Below are positions 11,094 to 21,619 of a stretch of DNA of 64,000 nt, piece after piece (position 1 is the first letter of the stretch; every line of letters starts with the position of its first letter). The stretch is from assembly GCA_021186555.1 (NCBI GenBank), contig JAJKFL010000005.1, forward strand, positions 49,569,635 through 49,633,634. Direction: 5' to 3'. Source of the DNA: Reticulitermes speratus (lineage: Eukaryota > Arthropoda > Insecta > Blattodea > Rhinotermitidae). The notes under the pieces are model-generated. The model was not told the DNA's origin. It did not search any database and saw only the letters and a list, made by a program, of their open reading frames with translations. Made by a program: the position numbers and the translations under genes.

Positions 11094-11175
11094 TACTACT
11101 ACTAACTACTACTACTACTACTACTACTACATACATACTACTAACTATACTACTACTACATACTCACTACACCTA
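11040..11175 (+). repeat. CTA microsatellite
   Basis: Impure (cta)n of about 135 bp. It abuts the 3' end of the minus-strand SINE that follows and may have grown from that SINE's tail. Confidence 0.95.
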
Positions 11176-11179
11176 CTAA

Positions 11180-11408
11180 AAAGTCTCCTAGAAAGGCCAC
11201 GAAGGCCCAGAGGGGGAGTAGAGGTATAGCTCTACTCTTTCTTTAACCTCGGCACTAGATGGGGGTGGGTGGTCAACTCCACGCCCCGGCCGATTTACCC
11301 CCCGGGAAAGAGACCCGGTACCCATTATATAGGAGGCTGGGTGGGCCCCAGGGCCGGTCTGGACAGCTGCGAAAAATCTCGTCCCCACCGGGATTCGATC
11401 CCCGGACT
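11180..11408 (-). repeat. tRNA-derived SINE, family B, head truncated
   Basis: On the minus strand the body matches 38340-38614 closely (ccggggatcgaatcccggtg at the box B end, then the ggtaccgggtctctttcccg region and the actccccctctgggcc end). It begins at the box B region, so the 5' part of the tRNA head is missing. Confidence 0.9.
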
Positions 11409-11744
11409 ACTACTAATTTAAACCACCATATCCAGCAATTGTATGGAGGAAATAAAGAATACCATGAAAAATCATGACCTTTGGTTCCCACATAAAGAAG
11501 CAGGAGTTCTGACGCTCAAATTCAGTTGCTGTTCTGCTTGAATAATAAAAAAAGGTACACAAGTATTTATTCAGTCACACTCTGCTCCGTAAGTGTAATG
11601 CATTAAACCCATAGTCAAACAACCGTATTTTTAGCTAAATATTTATTGCGGGTAGCTGACTGACAGACGTTCAATTTGTTCCTTATACTCTCCTCAAAGA
11701 AATGGGAGATTTATCTCTATAGCAGATGACCATTGCATAACGAT

Positions 11745-11862
11745 TCACAATAAACACACTGGCAATAGCCACGATGTAGACAAATTACCTACTGCCTTCA
11801 ACATCCTGTCACAGCTGTAATAAATCGAAAAATAAATCATCCAAATAAAATACCTGACACAA
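11745..11862 (+). repeat. Flank shared by both minisatellite blocks, copy 1
   Basis: Elements such as acgattcacaataaacacac, ggcaatagccacga, tcacagctgta and aataaatcatcc recur in the same order at 12885-13006, just before the second block. Confidence 0.8.
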
Positions 11863-12830
11863 AGTGTGCTGTCAGTACGCACAGAGAAACAACAGCACAG
11901 TCACACCAGACCGCACACAACTGTGCTGTCAGTACGCACAGAGAAACAACAGCACAGTCACAACAGACCGCACACAACGTGTGCTGTCAGTACGCACAGA
12001 GAAACAACAGCACAGTCACAACAGACCGCACACAATTGTGCTGTCAGTACGCACAGAGAAACAACAGCACAGTCACAACAGACCGCACACAATGTGTGCT
12101 GTCAGTACGCACAGAGAAACAACAGCACAGTCACAAACCCGACCGCACACAACTTGTGCTGTCAGTACGCACAGAGAAACAACAGCACAGTCACAACCAG
12201 ACCGCACACAATTGTGCTGTCAGTACGCACAGAGAAACAACAGCACAGTCACAACAGACCGCACACAACGTGTGCTGTCAGTACGCACAGAGAAACAACA
12301 TCACAGTCACAACAGACCGCACACAACTTGTGCTGTCAGTACGCACAGAGAAACAACAGCACAGTCACACCAGACCGCACACAACTTGTGCTGTCAGTAC
12401 GCACAGAGAAACAACAGCACAGTCACACCAGACCGCACACAACTTGTGCTGTCAGTACGCACAGAGAAACAACAGCACAGTCACAACAGACCGCACACAA
12501 CTTGTGCTGTCAGTACGCACAGAGAAACAACAGCACAGTCACAACAGACCGCACACAACGTGTGCTGTCAGTACGCACAGAGAAACAACAGCACAGTCAC
12601 AACAGACCGCACACAACTTGTGCTGTCAGTACGCACAGAGAAACAACAGCACAGTCACAACAGACCGCACACAATGTGTGCTGTCAGTACGCACAGAGAA
12701 ACAACAGCACAGTCACACCAGACCGCACACAACTTGTGCTGTCAGTACGCACAGAGAAACAACAGCACAGTCACAACAGACCGCACACAATGTGTGCTGT
12801 CAGTACGCACAGAGAAACAACGTCACAGTC
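11863..12830 (+). repeat. 57/58-bp minisatellite, block 1, about 17 units
   Basis: The unit is gtgctgtcagtacgcacaga, gaaacaacagcacagtcaca, acagaccgcacacaac plus one to two bases. Variants include caccagacc versus caacagacc, and a junction of ct, cgt, ttg or tgt. The units lack stop codons in the plus frames, so three overlapping open frames of over 300 codons arise; they are artefacts. Each unit contains gtgc..gcac, able to fold back. Confidence 0.98.
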
Positions 12831-12884
12831 CAACGACTCCTCAAACAAACGTGTGAGTTTCTTAGTAGCACAGATGAACACACA

Positions 12885-13006
12885 CGATTCACAAAACGAC
12901 ACAACTGGCCATAGCCACGAGAGAAACATACCAGCACTCAACCATACCGCCACAGCTGTGATGTCGTACAAATAAATCATCAAATAAACATACCTGCACA
13001 AAAACT
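12885..13006 (+). repeat. Flank shared by both minisatellite blocks, copy 2
   Basis: This is a diverged copy of 11745-11862 (acgattcacaaaacgacaca, tggccatagccacga, gccacagctgtgat, aaataaatcatcaa). Confidence 0.8.
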
Positions 13007-13925
13007 TTGTGCTGTCAGTACGCACAGAGAAACAACAGCACAGTCACAACAGACCGCACACAACTGTGCTGTCAGTACGCACAGAGAAACAACAGCACAG
13101 TCACAACAGACCGCACACAATGTGTGCTGTCAGTGCGCACAGAGAAACAACAGCACAGTCACACCAGACCGCACACAACTTGTGCTGTCAGTACGCACAG
13201 AGAAACAACAGCACAGTCACAACAGACCGCACACAATGTGTGCTGTCAGTACGCACAGAGAAACAACAGCACAGTCACACCAGACCGCACACAACTGTGC
13301 TGTCAGTACGCACAGAGAAACAACAGCACAGTCACAACAGACCGCACACAATGTGTGCTGTCAGTACGCACAGAGAAACAACAGCACAGTCACAACAGAC
13401 CGCACACAACTGTGCTGTCAGTACGCACAGAGAAACAACATCACAGTCACAACAGACCGCACACAACTTGTGCTGTCAGTACGCACAGAGAAACAACAGC
13501 ACAGTCACAACCAGACCGCACACAACTGTGCTGTCAGTACGCACAGAGAAACAACAGCACAGTCACACCAGACCGCACACAAGTTGTGCTGTCAGTACGC
13601 ACAGAGAAACAACAGCACAGTCACAACAGACCGCACACAACGTGTGCTGTCAGTACGCACAGAGAAACAACAGCACAGTCACAACCAGACCGCACACAAC
13701 GTGTGCTGTCAGTACGCACAGAGAAACAACAGCACAGTCACAACAGACCGCACACAACGTGTGCTGTCAGTACGCACAGAGAAACAACAGCACAGTCACA
13801 ACAGACCGCAACAACGTGTGCTGTCAGTACGCACAGAGAAACAACAGCACAGTCACAACAGACCGCACACAAAGTGTGCTGTCAGTACGCACAGAGAAAC
13901 AACAGCACAGTCACACCAGACCGCT
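13007..13925 (+). repeat. 57/58-bp minisatellite, block 2, about 16 units
   Basis: Same unit as block 1, with the same kinds of junction variants. The last unit is cut at gaccgctacctgcc and a SINE lies about 40 bp beyond. Confidence 0.98.
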
Positions 13926-13962
13926 ACCTGCCAGTTTCAGACAAGGTACCTAACAGACAGAA

Positions 13963-14217
13963 TGTCCGTGCCATGGCTCAGGCGGTTAGTCGCCGGCCTC
14001 TCACCGCGGAAGCCCGGGTTCGATCCCGGGTCAGTACATGTGAGATTTGTGGTGGACAAAGTGGCACTGGGACAGGTTTTTCCCCGAGTACTTCGGTTTT
14101 CCCCTGTCAGTTTCATTTCACCGGTGCTCCATTACTTGGAAAAATAAAACAACTGATCATCTGTATCACAGGGCTGTACGATAACGCTCATGGCTGCGGG
14201 GCCCTTCTAAAAAAACA
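13963..14217 (+). repeat. tRNA-derived SINE, family C (copy 1)
   Basis: The head has a box A-like ggctcaggcggttagtcgcc and a box B-like gggttcgatccc. The body (ggcactgggacaggtttttc, then tcaccggtgctccattactt) and the end ctgcggggcccttctaaaa with an A-run match 42034-42332. The 3' part lacks about 30 bp compared with that copy. Confidence 0.9.
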
Positions 14218-15711
14218 GACAGAATTATTGTTGACAGAAAAGAAAGTTAAGCGATTCGAGGCGGAACACAAAGCCTATTGCCCTACAGTCTACATTTATA
14301 GATGTACATCTCTACTGTAATTGTTTTAATTTTGCTTTTGTAATAAACTTATTTTTTCAGTAATTATACCCGGTCAATCCAATTTATCAGATATAACCCA
14401 AAAGTTTCGCAACATTGCCTTACCTGTATTTTGTAACTTACATGCAACATTTAAAAACAACACCTGGTTATTTTATCCGGTTGACTCAGAACGTAAATCA
14501 GGTGCGCACCCAGAATTTTTCCTTGGGGTGGGGGGGGGGCTGTCCCTGAGGCTATATAAAATTTGTTTGATTTGAAAAATTATGTTATAAAAATCATGTC
14601 TTAAGTATAACATAACACTGTTTGAAACTGCATTTATATACATACAAATATAACTACATGTTCCGTGACTCAGTCATAGTACCCTACCTTCTTGTTTTTT
14701 TATTTTATTAATTTATTTTTCAAAATTCTAATTTACTTAGTCATCAGCCGAATTCAGTGGTTGATTTCAGCTGAAGGGGAAATCACACAAAACTTTGGAT
14801 ATTATAAAATCTACAAAACATGTGTTTTTTTAAAATTTCGGTTTTGGGGGATTTGTGGGGGGGGGGCTTCAGCCCGGCAGCCCCCCCCCCTTGGATGCCC
14901 CCCCGTTAACTATTACATGTATCACGTGCAAAGGCACGCAAACGTAATGAATCGGCAAGCCTTTCTTTCCTCATCAAATACAAAATAAAAAAGTTAGAAC
15001 CAACTAACTGTTACCTAAGAAATATAAAAGAAAAATGTTTGGATGTTTGCAGCTTCAAACTTTTATTTCCTTCCGAACCTTCAGGGAACAAAGAAAACAA
15101 GGCACATAAACTGGCATTTCTGATGGGAAGTGAAAAAAGTTTGCCCCAGCAGACTAGGTAAACGTCATCAAACAATATTTTATTTGTAGGATTTTATTAT
15201 CGGGCTGATTTTGTTTGCAGAATAAACAAAAGAGTTCCTTCATCATCGCAACTTGAAGAGAAGCAGCAAAAACCTACCAGGCTAAAAGACTTACAATCTA
15301 AAAAGCCCAAACTAAAGATGGAAGTAGCAGATTCTTCTGAAATACTGGTAACATCTATCAAATTACCCCCAGAAGATCAAACCCAAAGTTTCACTTCCAT
15401 GAAAACCTCAAGCTCTTTTTGAACAACTTCACTCTCAACCATTTTACCCACGTAACGTTTGCCAGTATAAAGAGTCAAAGACTCTCCACCACCCCACGTC
15501 TCAAAGGACAAGTTTAAAAGCTTTTTATCATCCTGCCTGGACTAAAGCAACTCTCTGGAATACTCTAGGGTCAGCTGCAACCAAGTTGCCACCTGGTTCG
15601 TTTTAAAAGGGCGTCACTTTTCGCGTGTACGTGCCAAGTGAGGAGGCTTCGCAGACTTGCAGTGGAACTTTATTCTGTAATCACCGTGCATCTTTTCAGT
15701 CACTATTTACA
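14218..15711. other. no gene recognised; possible G/C-run bounded element
   Basis: Between about 14505 and 14905 a G-run (near 14525) after cacccagaatttttccttgg, and G- and C-runs (14860-14905), could be the ends of a short DNA element, but I cannot define inverted repeats. The rest is AT-rich without recognisable genes. Confidence 0.35.
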
Positions 15712-15769
15712 TACACCAACTGGATGCAACTCTATTTAAAAAAAAAACTGTATAGTTTTTTAAAACGTA

Positions 15770-16355
15770 CAGGGCATACACAAAAGAATGGTGCGATTTC
15801 AAAAGTTTCACTTTGTTTGCTGGTTTAAGGGCCTGCACCAATCGCATCTTGTACGGTTTAAAGCATAGCCGCTTACGCAACACCTTCCACACCGTCGTTT
15901 TTGGCATGCCCAATTCCCTGCTTTCTTTAGCCACTGACTTGCGGGGACTTCGCTGAAACGCCTCACGCACTCTTTCAATGTTTTCATCAGACACACGGGG
16001 TCGACCAGGACTCTTGCCTTTACACAAGCATCCAGTTTCTACAAACTGTCGGTACCACCTGCTTATATTATTCTTGTGTGGTGCGTCTTTTTTAAACCGT
16101 GCACGAAACGCACGCTGCACTGTAATCACAGATCTGGACACCTCAAAACGGAGCAAAAAGAAAGCCTTCTCCTGCTGCAACGCCATCTTTGAAACTGGCC
16201 CCGCGGCCACGCAGTAAGCATGAGAAGCGAACTGCTGGTAGCGCATGAGAAACTTGGACAGTTGCCGCCGCTGACGGTGTATGTTGTGCCCGTGTAATAG
16301 AGACATAATTTTTTATTTACTTTTGAAACCGCACCATTCTTTTGTGTATGCCCTG
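15770..16355 (-). mobile_element. Tc1/mariner-like element, internally deleted
   Basis: Inverted repeats of about 37 bp (cagggcatacacaaaagaat, then ggtgcgatttcaaaag) bound 586 bp, flanked by TA on both sides (15768-15769 and 16356-16357), the target duplication of this superfamily. It carries only the DNA-binding part of a transposase on the minus strand. The same ends form the 77-bp element at 30349-30425. Confidence 0.9.
15812..16186 (-). pseudogene. N-terminal helix-turn-helix part of a Tc1/mariner-like transposase
   Basis: From the methionine at 16186 the frame gives about 125 residues: MALQQEKAFFLLRFEVSRSV, then RARFKKDAPHKNNISRWYRQ, GKSPGRPRVSDENIERVREA and a final helix pair around SRELGMPKTTVWKVLRKRLC. 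This is the N-terminal DNA-binding region (DUF4817-like, two helix-turn-helix units) common in insect Tc1/mariner relatives. The D,D-E/D catalytic domain is deleted after about residue 125, and the frame runs on into the terminal repeat. It could at most make a DNA-binding fragment. Upstream in-frame codons from 16306 do not resemble the family, so I prefer the start at 16186. Confidence 0.85.
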
Positions 16356-16386
16356 TATTTAAAAACTTTATAAAACCCGACATATG

Positions 16387-16519
16387 TATTTTTCATGGTG
16401 TATGCTGTACTGTTTGTGTGCGCGTCTGATACTGTAGTGTGTTTACTAGCTCCACAGTAAACACACTACAGTATCAGACGCACACACAAACGGTACAGCC
16501 TACATCATGAAAAATACGA
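16387..16519. repeat. Long near-perfect palindrome inside FB4
   Basis: Arms of about 60 bp (gtatttttcatggtgtatgc, down to gtagtgtgtttac) mirror each other around a 10-base loop tagctccaca. It shares the stretch cagtaaacacact with the satellite unit of 26110-27445. Confidence 0.9.
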
Positions 16520-16708
16520 CCTAATGAACAAGATAAACCAGTACCATGCACCAAATACAATACGTATGAAAATATTAACATATTATTTTAGCACGAATAA
16601 CAAATAGTGTCTGTGCATACCAAGCAGTGAAAAGGTGAAAAAAAAACCTTTCCTAAAAGTGAACCAATGAAAAAGACGTTTTAATATATGCAGTTTTAAC
16701 GACAATAA

Positions 16709-16755
16709 ACCCCTGAAGATGGCTCTATAAGAGCCGAAACATATGTCGGGTTTTA
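16709..16755 (+). ncRNA. Hammerhead-ribozyme-like motif, best copy
   Basis: The order is AAACCC (16709-16714, stem I), CTGAAGA (16715-16721), T, GGCTC-TATAA-GAGCC (stem II, 5 bp), GAA (16738-16740), the palindrome ACATATGT (16741-16748, stem III), C at 16749, then GGGTTT (16750-16755), which pairs with the first strand over 6 bp. Strand order, core and the GTC triplet before the predicted cut all fit a type I hammerhead. The only departure is the extra T after CTGAAGA; a natural viroid hammerhead is known with an extra base at just that place. Stem III is so short that activity might require pairing between two RNAs. Confidence 0.6.
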
Positions 16756-16825
16756 TAAAGTTTTTAAATAAGTTTTATAAAACTATACAGTTTTTTAAAT
16801 AAAGTTGCATCCAGTTGGTGTATGA

Positions 16826-17632
16826 AAATAGTGGAGTGGAAGTTTGTTTTTTGTGTAGCATCTGAACAGAGTTTATTTAAACTACATAATTGTGATCTGA
16901 GTAATTATGCCGTCAGTACCTGAACACGCATAGCCTTGAATGGCAGGATGGTTGGCGAACAGGAAAGGAGTGCAAGGAAGTGGCTGCAGCTTAATCAGGG
17001 GCACGTTTCACGTCTTCCCGGAAGGGCTGAGGAAAACTACGAAAAATCTGTCACGATGTCCAGTTTCCAAGCGAATATTTGAATCTGAAAGTTCCTGAAT
17101 ATGAAGCAGGATGGTCAGTAATTCGAAAACGATATTCTGTTCCAAAAAAAATAGTGTCCATATTTTGCGACAGGCTCGGATTGTTTAATGTGTGAAGGAC
17201 CGCTCTATGATCCTTGTGGCCGTGAGTAGTTCCAATGAGATCTTGTTATCTACGATGACAGTGGCTGATGCAGGATCTGAAAAGTAAAACTGACGACAGA
17301 GGGAAAATATTCTTCCCTAGATCTAGGAGTCCTAGATTTGAGGCCATGTACACGTGTAAGTTGTAACAAAGTTTCGGAAAAGTTTATTAATTCCATCTTC
17401 ATTCCCTCCGCGAGAATGGAGGCAGAAGCTGACTCAGACACCTCACTACGTAACAGACTTCAGAAAAAATATATCATAATACGCGTCGTGACTCAATATT
17501 CAATCCTTATAAAATAACGCTAATACCAAACGAAAGAGACATGCGTTCAATAATTTTAAATTCACAGCAAAACTCTCAAACGTAAAGAATATAAGAAGTG
17601 GCTGTTCAATTAACTTCTACTGTTGCTACCGT
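16826..17632. other. no gene recognised
   Basis: No recognised gene or repeat. The region just before 17640 already carries ttgctaccgtac, the start of the array. Confidence 0.5.
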
Positions 17633-18787
17633 ACGCAATCGGTGTACTGTTCTCTGACACCTACATATTGTTGCTACCGTACTGTTCTCTGACACCTACA
17701 TATTGTTGCTAACGTACTGTTCTCTGACACCTACATATTGTTGCTACCGTACTGTTCTCTGACACCTACATATTGTTGCTACCGTACTGTTCTCTGACAC
17801 CTACATATTGTTGCTACCGTACTGTTCTCTGACACCTACATATTGTTGCTACCGTACTGTTCTCTGACACCTACATATTGTTGCTACTGTACTGTTCTCT
17901 GACACCTACATATTGTTGCTACCGTACTGTTCTCTGACACCTATATATTGTTGCTACCGTACTGTTCTCTGACACCTACATATTGTTGCTACCGTACTGT
18001 TCTCTGACACCTACATATTGTTGCTACCGTACTGTTCTCTGACACCTACATATTGTTGCTAACGTACTGTTCTCTGACACCTACATATTGTTGCTACCGT
18101 ACTGTTCTCTGACACCTACATATTGTTGCTAACGTACTGTTCTCTGACACCTACATATTGTTGCTACCGTACTGTTCTCTAACACCTACATATTGTTGCT
18201 ACCGTACTGTTCTCTGACACCTACATATTGTTGCTAACGTACTGTTCTCTGACACCTACATATTGTTGCTACCGTACTGTTCTCTGACACCTACATATTG
18301 TTGCTAACGTACTGTTCTCTGACACCTACATATTGTTGCTACCGTACTGTTCTCTGACACCTACATATTGTTGCTACCGTACTGTTCTCTGACACCTACA
18401 TATTGTTGCTACCGTACTGTTCTCTGACACCTACATATTGTTGCTACCGTACTGTTCTCTGACACCTATATATTGTTGCTACCGTACTGTTCTCTGACAC
18501 CTACATATTGTTGCTACCGTACTGTTCTCTGACACCTACATATTGTTGCTACCGTACTGTTCTCTGACACCTACATATTGTTGCTACCGTACTGTTCTCT
18601 GACACCTACATATTGTTGTTACCGTACTGTTCTCTGGCACCTACATATTGTTGCTACCGTACTGTTCTCTGACACCTATATATTGTTGCTACCGTACTGT
18701 TCTCTGACACCTACATATTGTTGCTACCGTACTGTTCTCTGACACCTACATATTGTTGCTACCGTACTGTTCTCTGACACCTACATT
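17633..18787 (+). repeat. 35-bp minisatellite, about 33 units
   Basis: The unit is gttgctaccgtactgttctc, tgacacctacatatt. The main variable site is accg/aacg/actg; aacg units recur in an alternating fashion between about 18050 and 18320. Confidence 0.98.
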
Positions 18788-18844
18788 TATCATTTTGTAA
18801 TGACGAAATTATGAAAATCGAAATGCAACAGTTAACAGAAAACA

Positions 18845-18972
18845 GGTAAAGGTAAAATTTTCGCTACGCATAACACATAGGCCTATTGGGGAGTGGAGGT
18901 ATAGCTCCACACATCAATCTCGGCACTAGGTGGACGACAGTGATCAAATTCACTCCCGGCCGCTTTTACTTG
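18845..18972 (-). repeat. tRNA-derived SINE, family B, 3' fragment
   Basis: A (ggtaaa) tail on the left is followed by gagtggaggtatagctccac and atcaatctcggcactaggtg, the 3' half of family B on the minus strand; it ends at cggccgctttta. Confidence 0.75.
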
Positions 18973-19271
18973 CTTTCCTTCACTTCTTTCCCGTCTATTC
19001 TTGTTACCCGATTGCATTTTATTGTTTTAGTTTATGCTGTACAGTTTTCTGTTCCAATGCTATTGTTAAGGCTGCTGACAGGATGCTTGCGTTTATCAAG
19101 TGTTAGGATAAAAAAAGGCCAACAAACATTCATGGTCTGACCGGAAGTCAAACTGGTTTATAACTCCTTTCCTTCTTTCTGCATGTAACAGGTACTACTA
19201 TCAGCTTTTGGAACATGCATGTCATAGAGAAAATATCTGATAAATTCCAAGCCTAACTGGCCTTCAAGTTC

Positions 19272-19564
19272 CTTTTTTTTGTGGGGGGGGGGGTGAAGGG
19301 CCCCGCAGCAGATGTTGCGGACACACCGCAGCCTTAAGGCTTATTGTGCAACCCTGTGATGAAAATGATTAGTTTTTTTTCGTTTTTCCTTGTAATAGAG
19401 CACCGGTGGAATAAAATTGACAGGGGAAAACCGAAGTACTCGGGGAAAAACCTGACCCAGTGCCACTTTGTCCACCACAAATCCCATATGTACTGACCCG
19501 GTATCCAACCCGGGCCTCCGCGGTGAGAGGCCGGCGACTAACCGCCTGAGCCGTGGCATGGCCG
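19272..19564 (-). repeat. tRNA-derived SINE, family C (copy 2), with target duplication
   Basis: It is a nearly full copy on the minus strand from the T-run tail (gaagggccccgcagcagatg) to the head (gagccgtggcatggcc). The box B region reads gggttggata instead of gggttcgatc. It is flanked by tcaagttccttt (19264-19275) and tcacgttccttt (19565-19576), a 12-bp target duplication with one mismatch; the left copy merges with the tail. Confidence 0.9.
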
Positions 19565-19609
19565 TCACGTTCCTTTAGTACAGATACAAATATGCTATTA
19601 CCGATAAAC

Positions 19610-20047
19610 CAGTGCTTCCCAAACCTGGGTAAATTACCCAAAATTGGGTAAAATTGGTTTTTTTTTTGGGTAACGACACACCTCGGAATACACATTAAAA
19701 TTTTACCGTAAAAGTGTAGAAGAAGAAGTACTCTGAAGATAGTGATCAGTCAGTGTGCACCGATACTCTAAAACAGTCTAACTGTGGCATTATACTGACT
19801 GGCTGGGACTTGGGTGATGAAATGTGCATGGTGAATAGTTACCGAATTGTTTGTGGCTGCTAAAATGTTTAGAGATGTTTAACATAAAGACGTTGCATCA
19901 AACATAATGTTTGCTTCCTATTTTTACCGATCTCTCTTCACTTGTCAAATACGTTTTCTGTGCAGTTATTGTTTTACCTACATTGGGTAAAAAGGACTTG
20001 CTGATAAGCGGTTTTGGGTAATGAAGGAAAAAGTTTGGGAAGCAGTG
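19610..20047. mobile_element. hAT-type non-autonomous element with perfect 8-bp target duplication
   Basis: Ends cagtgcttcccaaac and gtttgggaagcagtg are inverted repeats with one mismatch. The 8 bases on each side are identical: cgataaac at 19602-19609 and 20048-20055. Eight-base duplications and CAGTG-type ends mark hAT elements. Subterminal gggtaa/ttaccc motifs recur at both ends, likely former transposase binding sites. No transposase is encoded. Confidence 0.93.
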
Positions 20048-20317
20048 CGATAAACGCACTGCTGCGTACAAAACAATTTGCAGTACAGCACCACACGCAA
20101 GCACCAAGGTGTTTCTCCTTGTATCTCTTTATATATTCATCACATCGAAGTATATTGCAAACAAAAGCCGTATAATATATCCAGAGCCGTATTTATGCCA
20201 ATTAGCAATTCCTTATAGGATGAGCCCTTTTGCAAAAAAAAATTATTAGGCTTTGAATTAAGCTTTGTGTCAAGTGGGAGTTAAAATGAGCGAAATTAAA
20301 TTTGCCTGACAACTTTT

Positions 20318-20525
20318 AATACAGAGGGAGCTCAGGGCAGTAAAAAAGGGTATAAGCTGGAAGGCGAGGGCAAGAGATTTTTCTCTTCTCCAGAGAGTAC
20401 GCACCAGCTCTGCAACCCTTCCATACTCTTAACCAATGGACGCAGGGACGTAAAGTTGAATATTCGCCTCCACTTAAAGTCGAGGTTAAAATGTGTGGAT
20501 CTACACCGCCCCTACCCCGTACACC
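20318..20525 (+). repeat. Possible diverged SINE of family B
   Basis: Ordered similarity to the family B body (gagatttttctcttctccag, accagctctgcaacc, acttaaagtcgaggttaaaa). It is too diverged to place exact ends, and the tRNA head is not seen. Confidence 0.4.
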
Positions 20526-20635
20526 TTCATGCCTAATCACGCAAGGTACAAATGTATTATTTTAGACAGAAACAAACTTTTGTGGAGAAAAAACACATTA
20601 CAGCTATATAAGTTTTAAAGCTTTCGCGGCGACAT

Positions 20636-20812
20636 GATTCAATATAGTCTTCTCGGGCGCACAGCCGCATCAATTCGTTTGAATACAACGTTTCGGGGAC
20701 TGGCTTCGTCCCCATCCTCAGGCAAAACTGATTTAACATAAACTCGTCTGTCCCGTGTTTTTCTACCAAACGAATTGACGCGGCTGTGCGCCCGAGAAAA
20801 CTATATTGAACA
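20636..20812. mobile_element. Foldback element FB6 with hammerhead-like motif
   Basis: The arms ttcaatatagtcttctcggg (from 20638) and its complement ending in ctatattgaa (20811) pair for about 48 bp, with gcgcacagccgc in common. The hammerhead-like motif lies between them on the minus strand. The right arm runs directly into the 21-bp array. Confidence 0.85.
20683..20723 (-). ncRNA. Hammerhead-ribozyme-like motif, CTGAGGA core
   Basis: On the minus strand: TGC, CTGAGGA, T, GGGGAC-GAAGCCA-GTCCCC (perfect 6-bp stem II), GAA, ACGT, T, then GTA. Stem I is weak (three pairs, one a wobble). Position N7 is G here, the only core position that hammerheads leave free. Confidence 0.5.
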
Positions 20813-21215
20813 TTACAGGTACCACAAAACACATTACAGGTATCACAAAACACATTACAGGTATCACAAAACACATTACAGGTATCACAAAACACATTAC
20901 AGGTATCACAAAACACATTACAGGTACCACAAAACACATTACAGGTATCACAAAACACATTACAGGTACCACAAAACACATTACAGGTATCACAAAACAC
21001 ATTACAGGTACCACAAAACACATTACAGGTATCACAAAACAGATTACAGGTACCACACAAAACACATTACAGGTATCACAAAACACATTACAGGTACCAC
21101 ACAAAACACATTACAGGTATCACAAAACACATTACAGGTATCACAAAACACATTACAGGTATCACAAAACACATTACAGGTATCACAAAACACATTACAG
21201 GTATCACAAAACACA
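20810..21215 (+). repeat. 21-bp minisatellite, about 19 units
   Basis: The unit is cattacaggtatcacaaaac plus a, with tat/tac alternating irregularly and two units carrying an extra ca (near 21055 and 21100). Open frames on both strands here (for example 20775-21413) come from the period being a multiple of three. Confidence 0.97.
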
Positions 21216-21619
21216 GGACCAAAAAAAGTGTCCTTTTGCTATGCGGTGTTCATCTCATCAAAGACTGTCTTAAACAAAAGTGGGCCACTGAAATGGGTGC
21301 ATATTTTATGCCACTTAGTGAGTATAGGCATTATTTTTTTTTCGAAAATATCGATTAATAATCGATATTTTATTTACATTATGTACAATATGGTTTATAA
21401 CAAGTATGTCTGACAGCTTTTAATGCAGATAATTTAATAGCAAATTTAATGGAAATCGGGTCAGTAGGTACGGAGATTTAAGGCACGATCAGGCCTCGCA
21501 TTCATTCGCTCATCCTTGAAGGGCTACACCTTGCAAAGCAAAATGGTTAAGTTCGCGAATTGTAAAGACTTTAAGTAACCATGCTAGCTGACACTCCCAC
21601 CTACAGGCAGTCTTTAATC

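Larger units (their letters stand above)
15712..16825. mobile_element. Foldback element FB4 with hammerhead-like motif, interrupted by a mariner-like element
   Basis: The left arm (caccaactggatgcaactct at 15716, continued at 16358-16388 as ttataaaacccgacatatgt) is the inverted copy of the right arm (16742-16825, ending in gttgcatccagttggtgtat). The left arm is split at a TA by a 586-bp mariner-like element, so it is the older of the two. Inside lies a second long palindrome (16387-16519) and, at the inner edge of the right arm, a complete hammerhead-like motif (16709-16755). No protein is encoded by the foldback itself. Confidence 0.8.

Noticed and set aside
11863..13925. CRISPR-like regular repeats
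   Set aside because: The units are joined without unique spacers, and the context is eukaryotic. It is a minisatellite. The same holds for the 23-, 35-, 46- and 50-bp arrays.
11864..14320. Several overlapping open frames of 311 to 437 codons
   Set aside because: All three forward frames are open because the 57/58-bp unit has no forward stop codons. The longest one simply runs on into a SINE.
14505..14905. A DNA element bounded by G- and C-runs
   Set aside because: The runs could be ends, but no inverted repeats or target duplication can be aligned.
20775..21413. Repeat proteins of 113 to 212 codons on both strands
   Set aside because: The 21-bp period keeps frames open on both strands; the content is purely the repeat.
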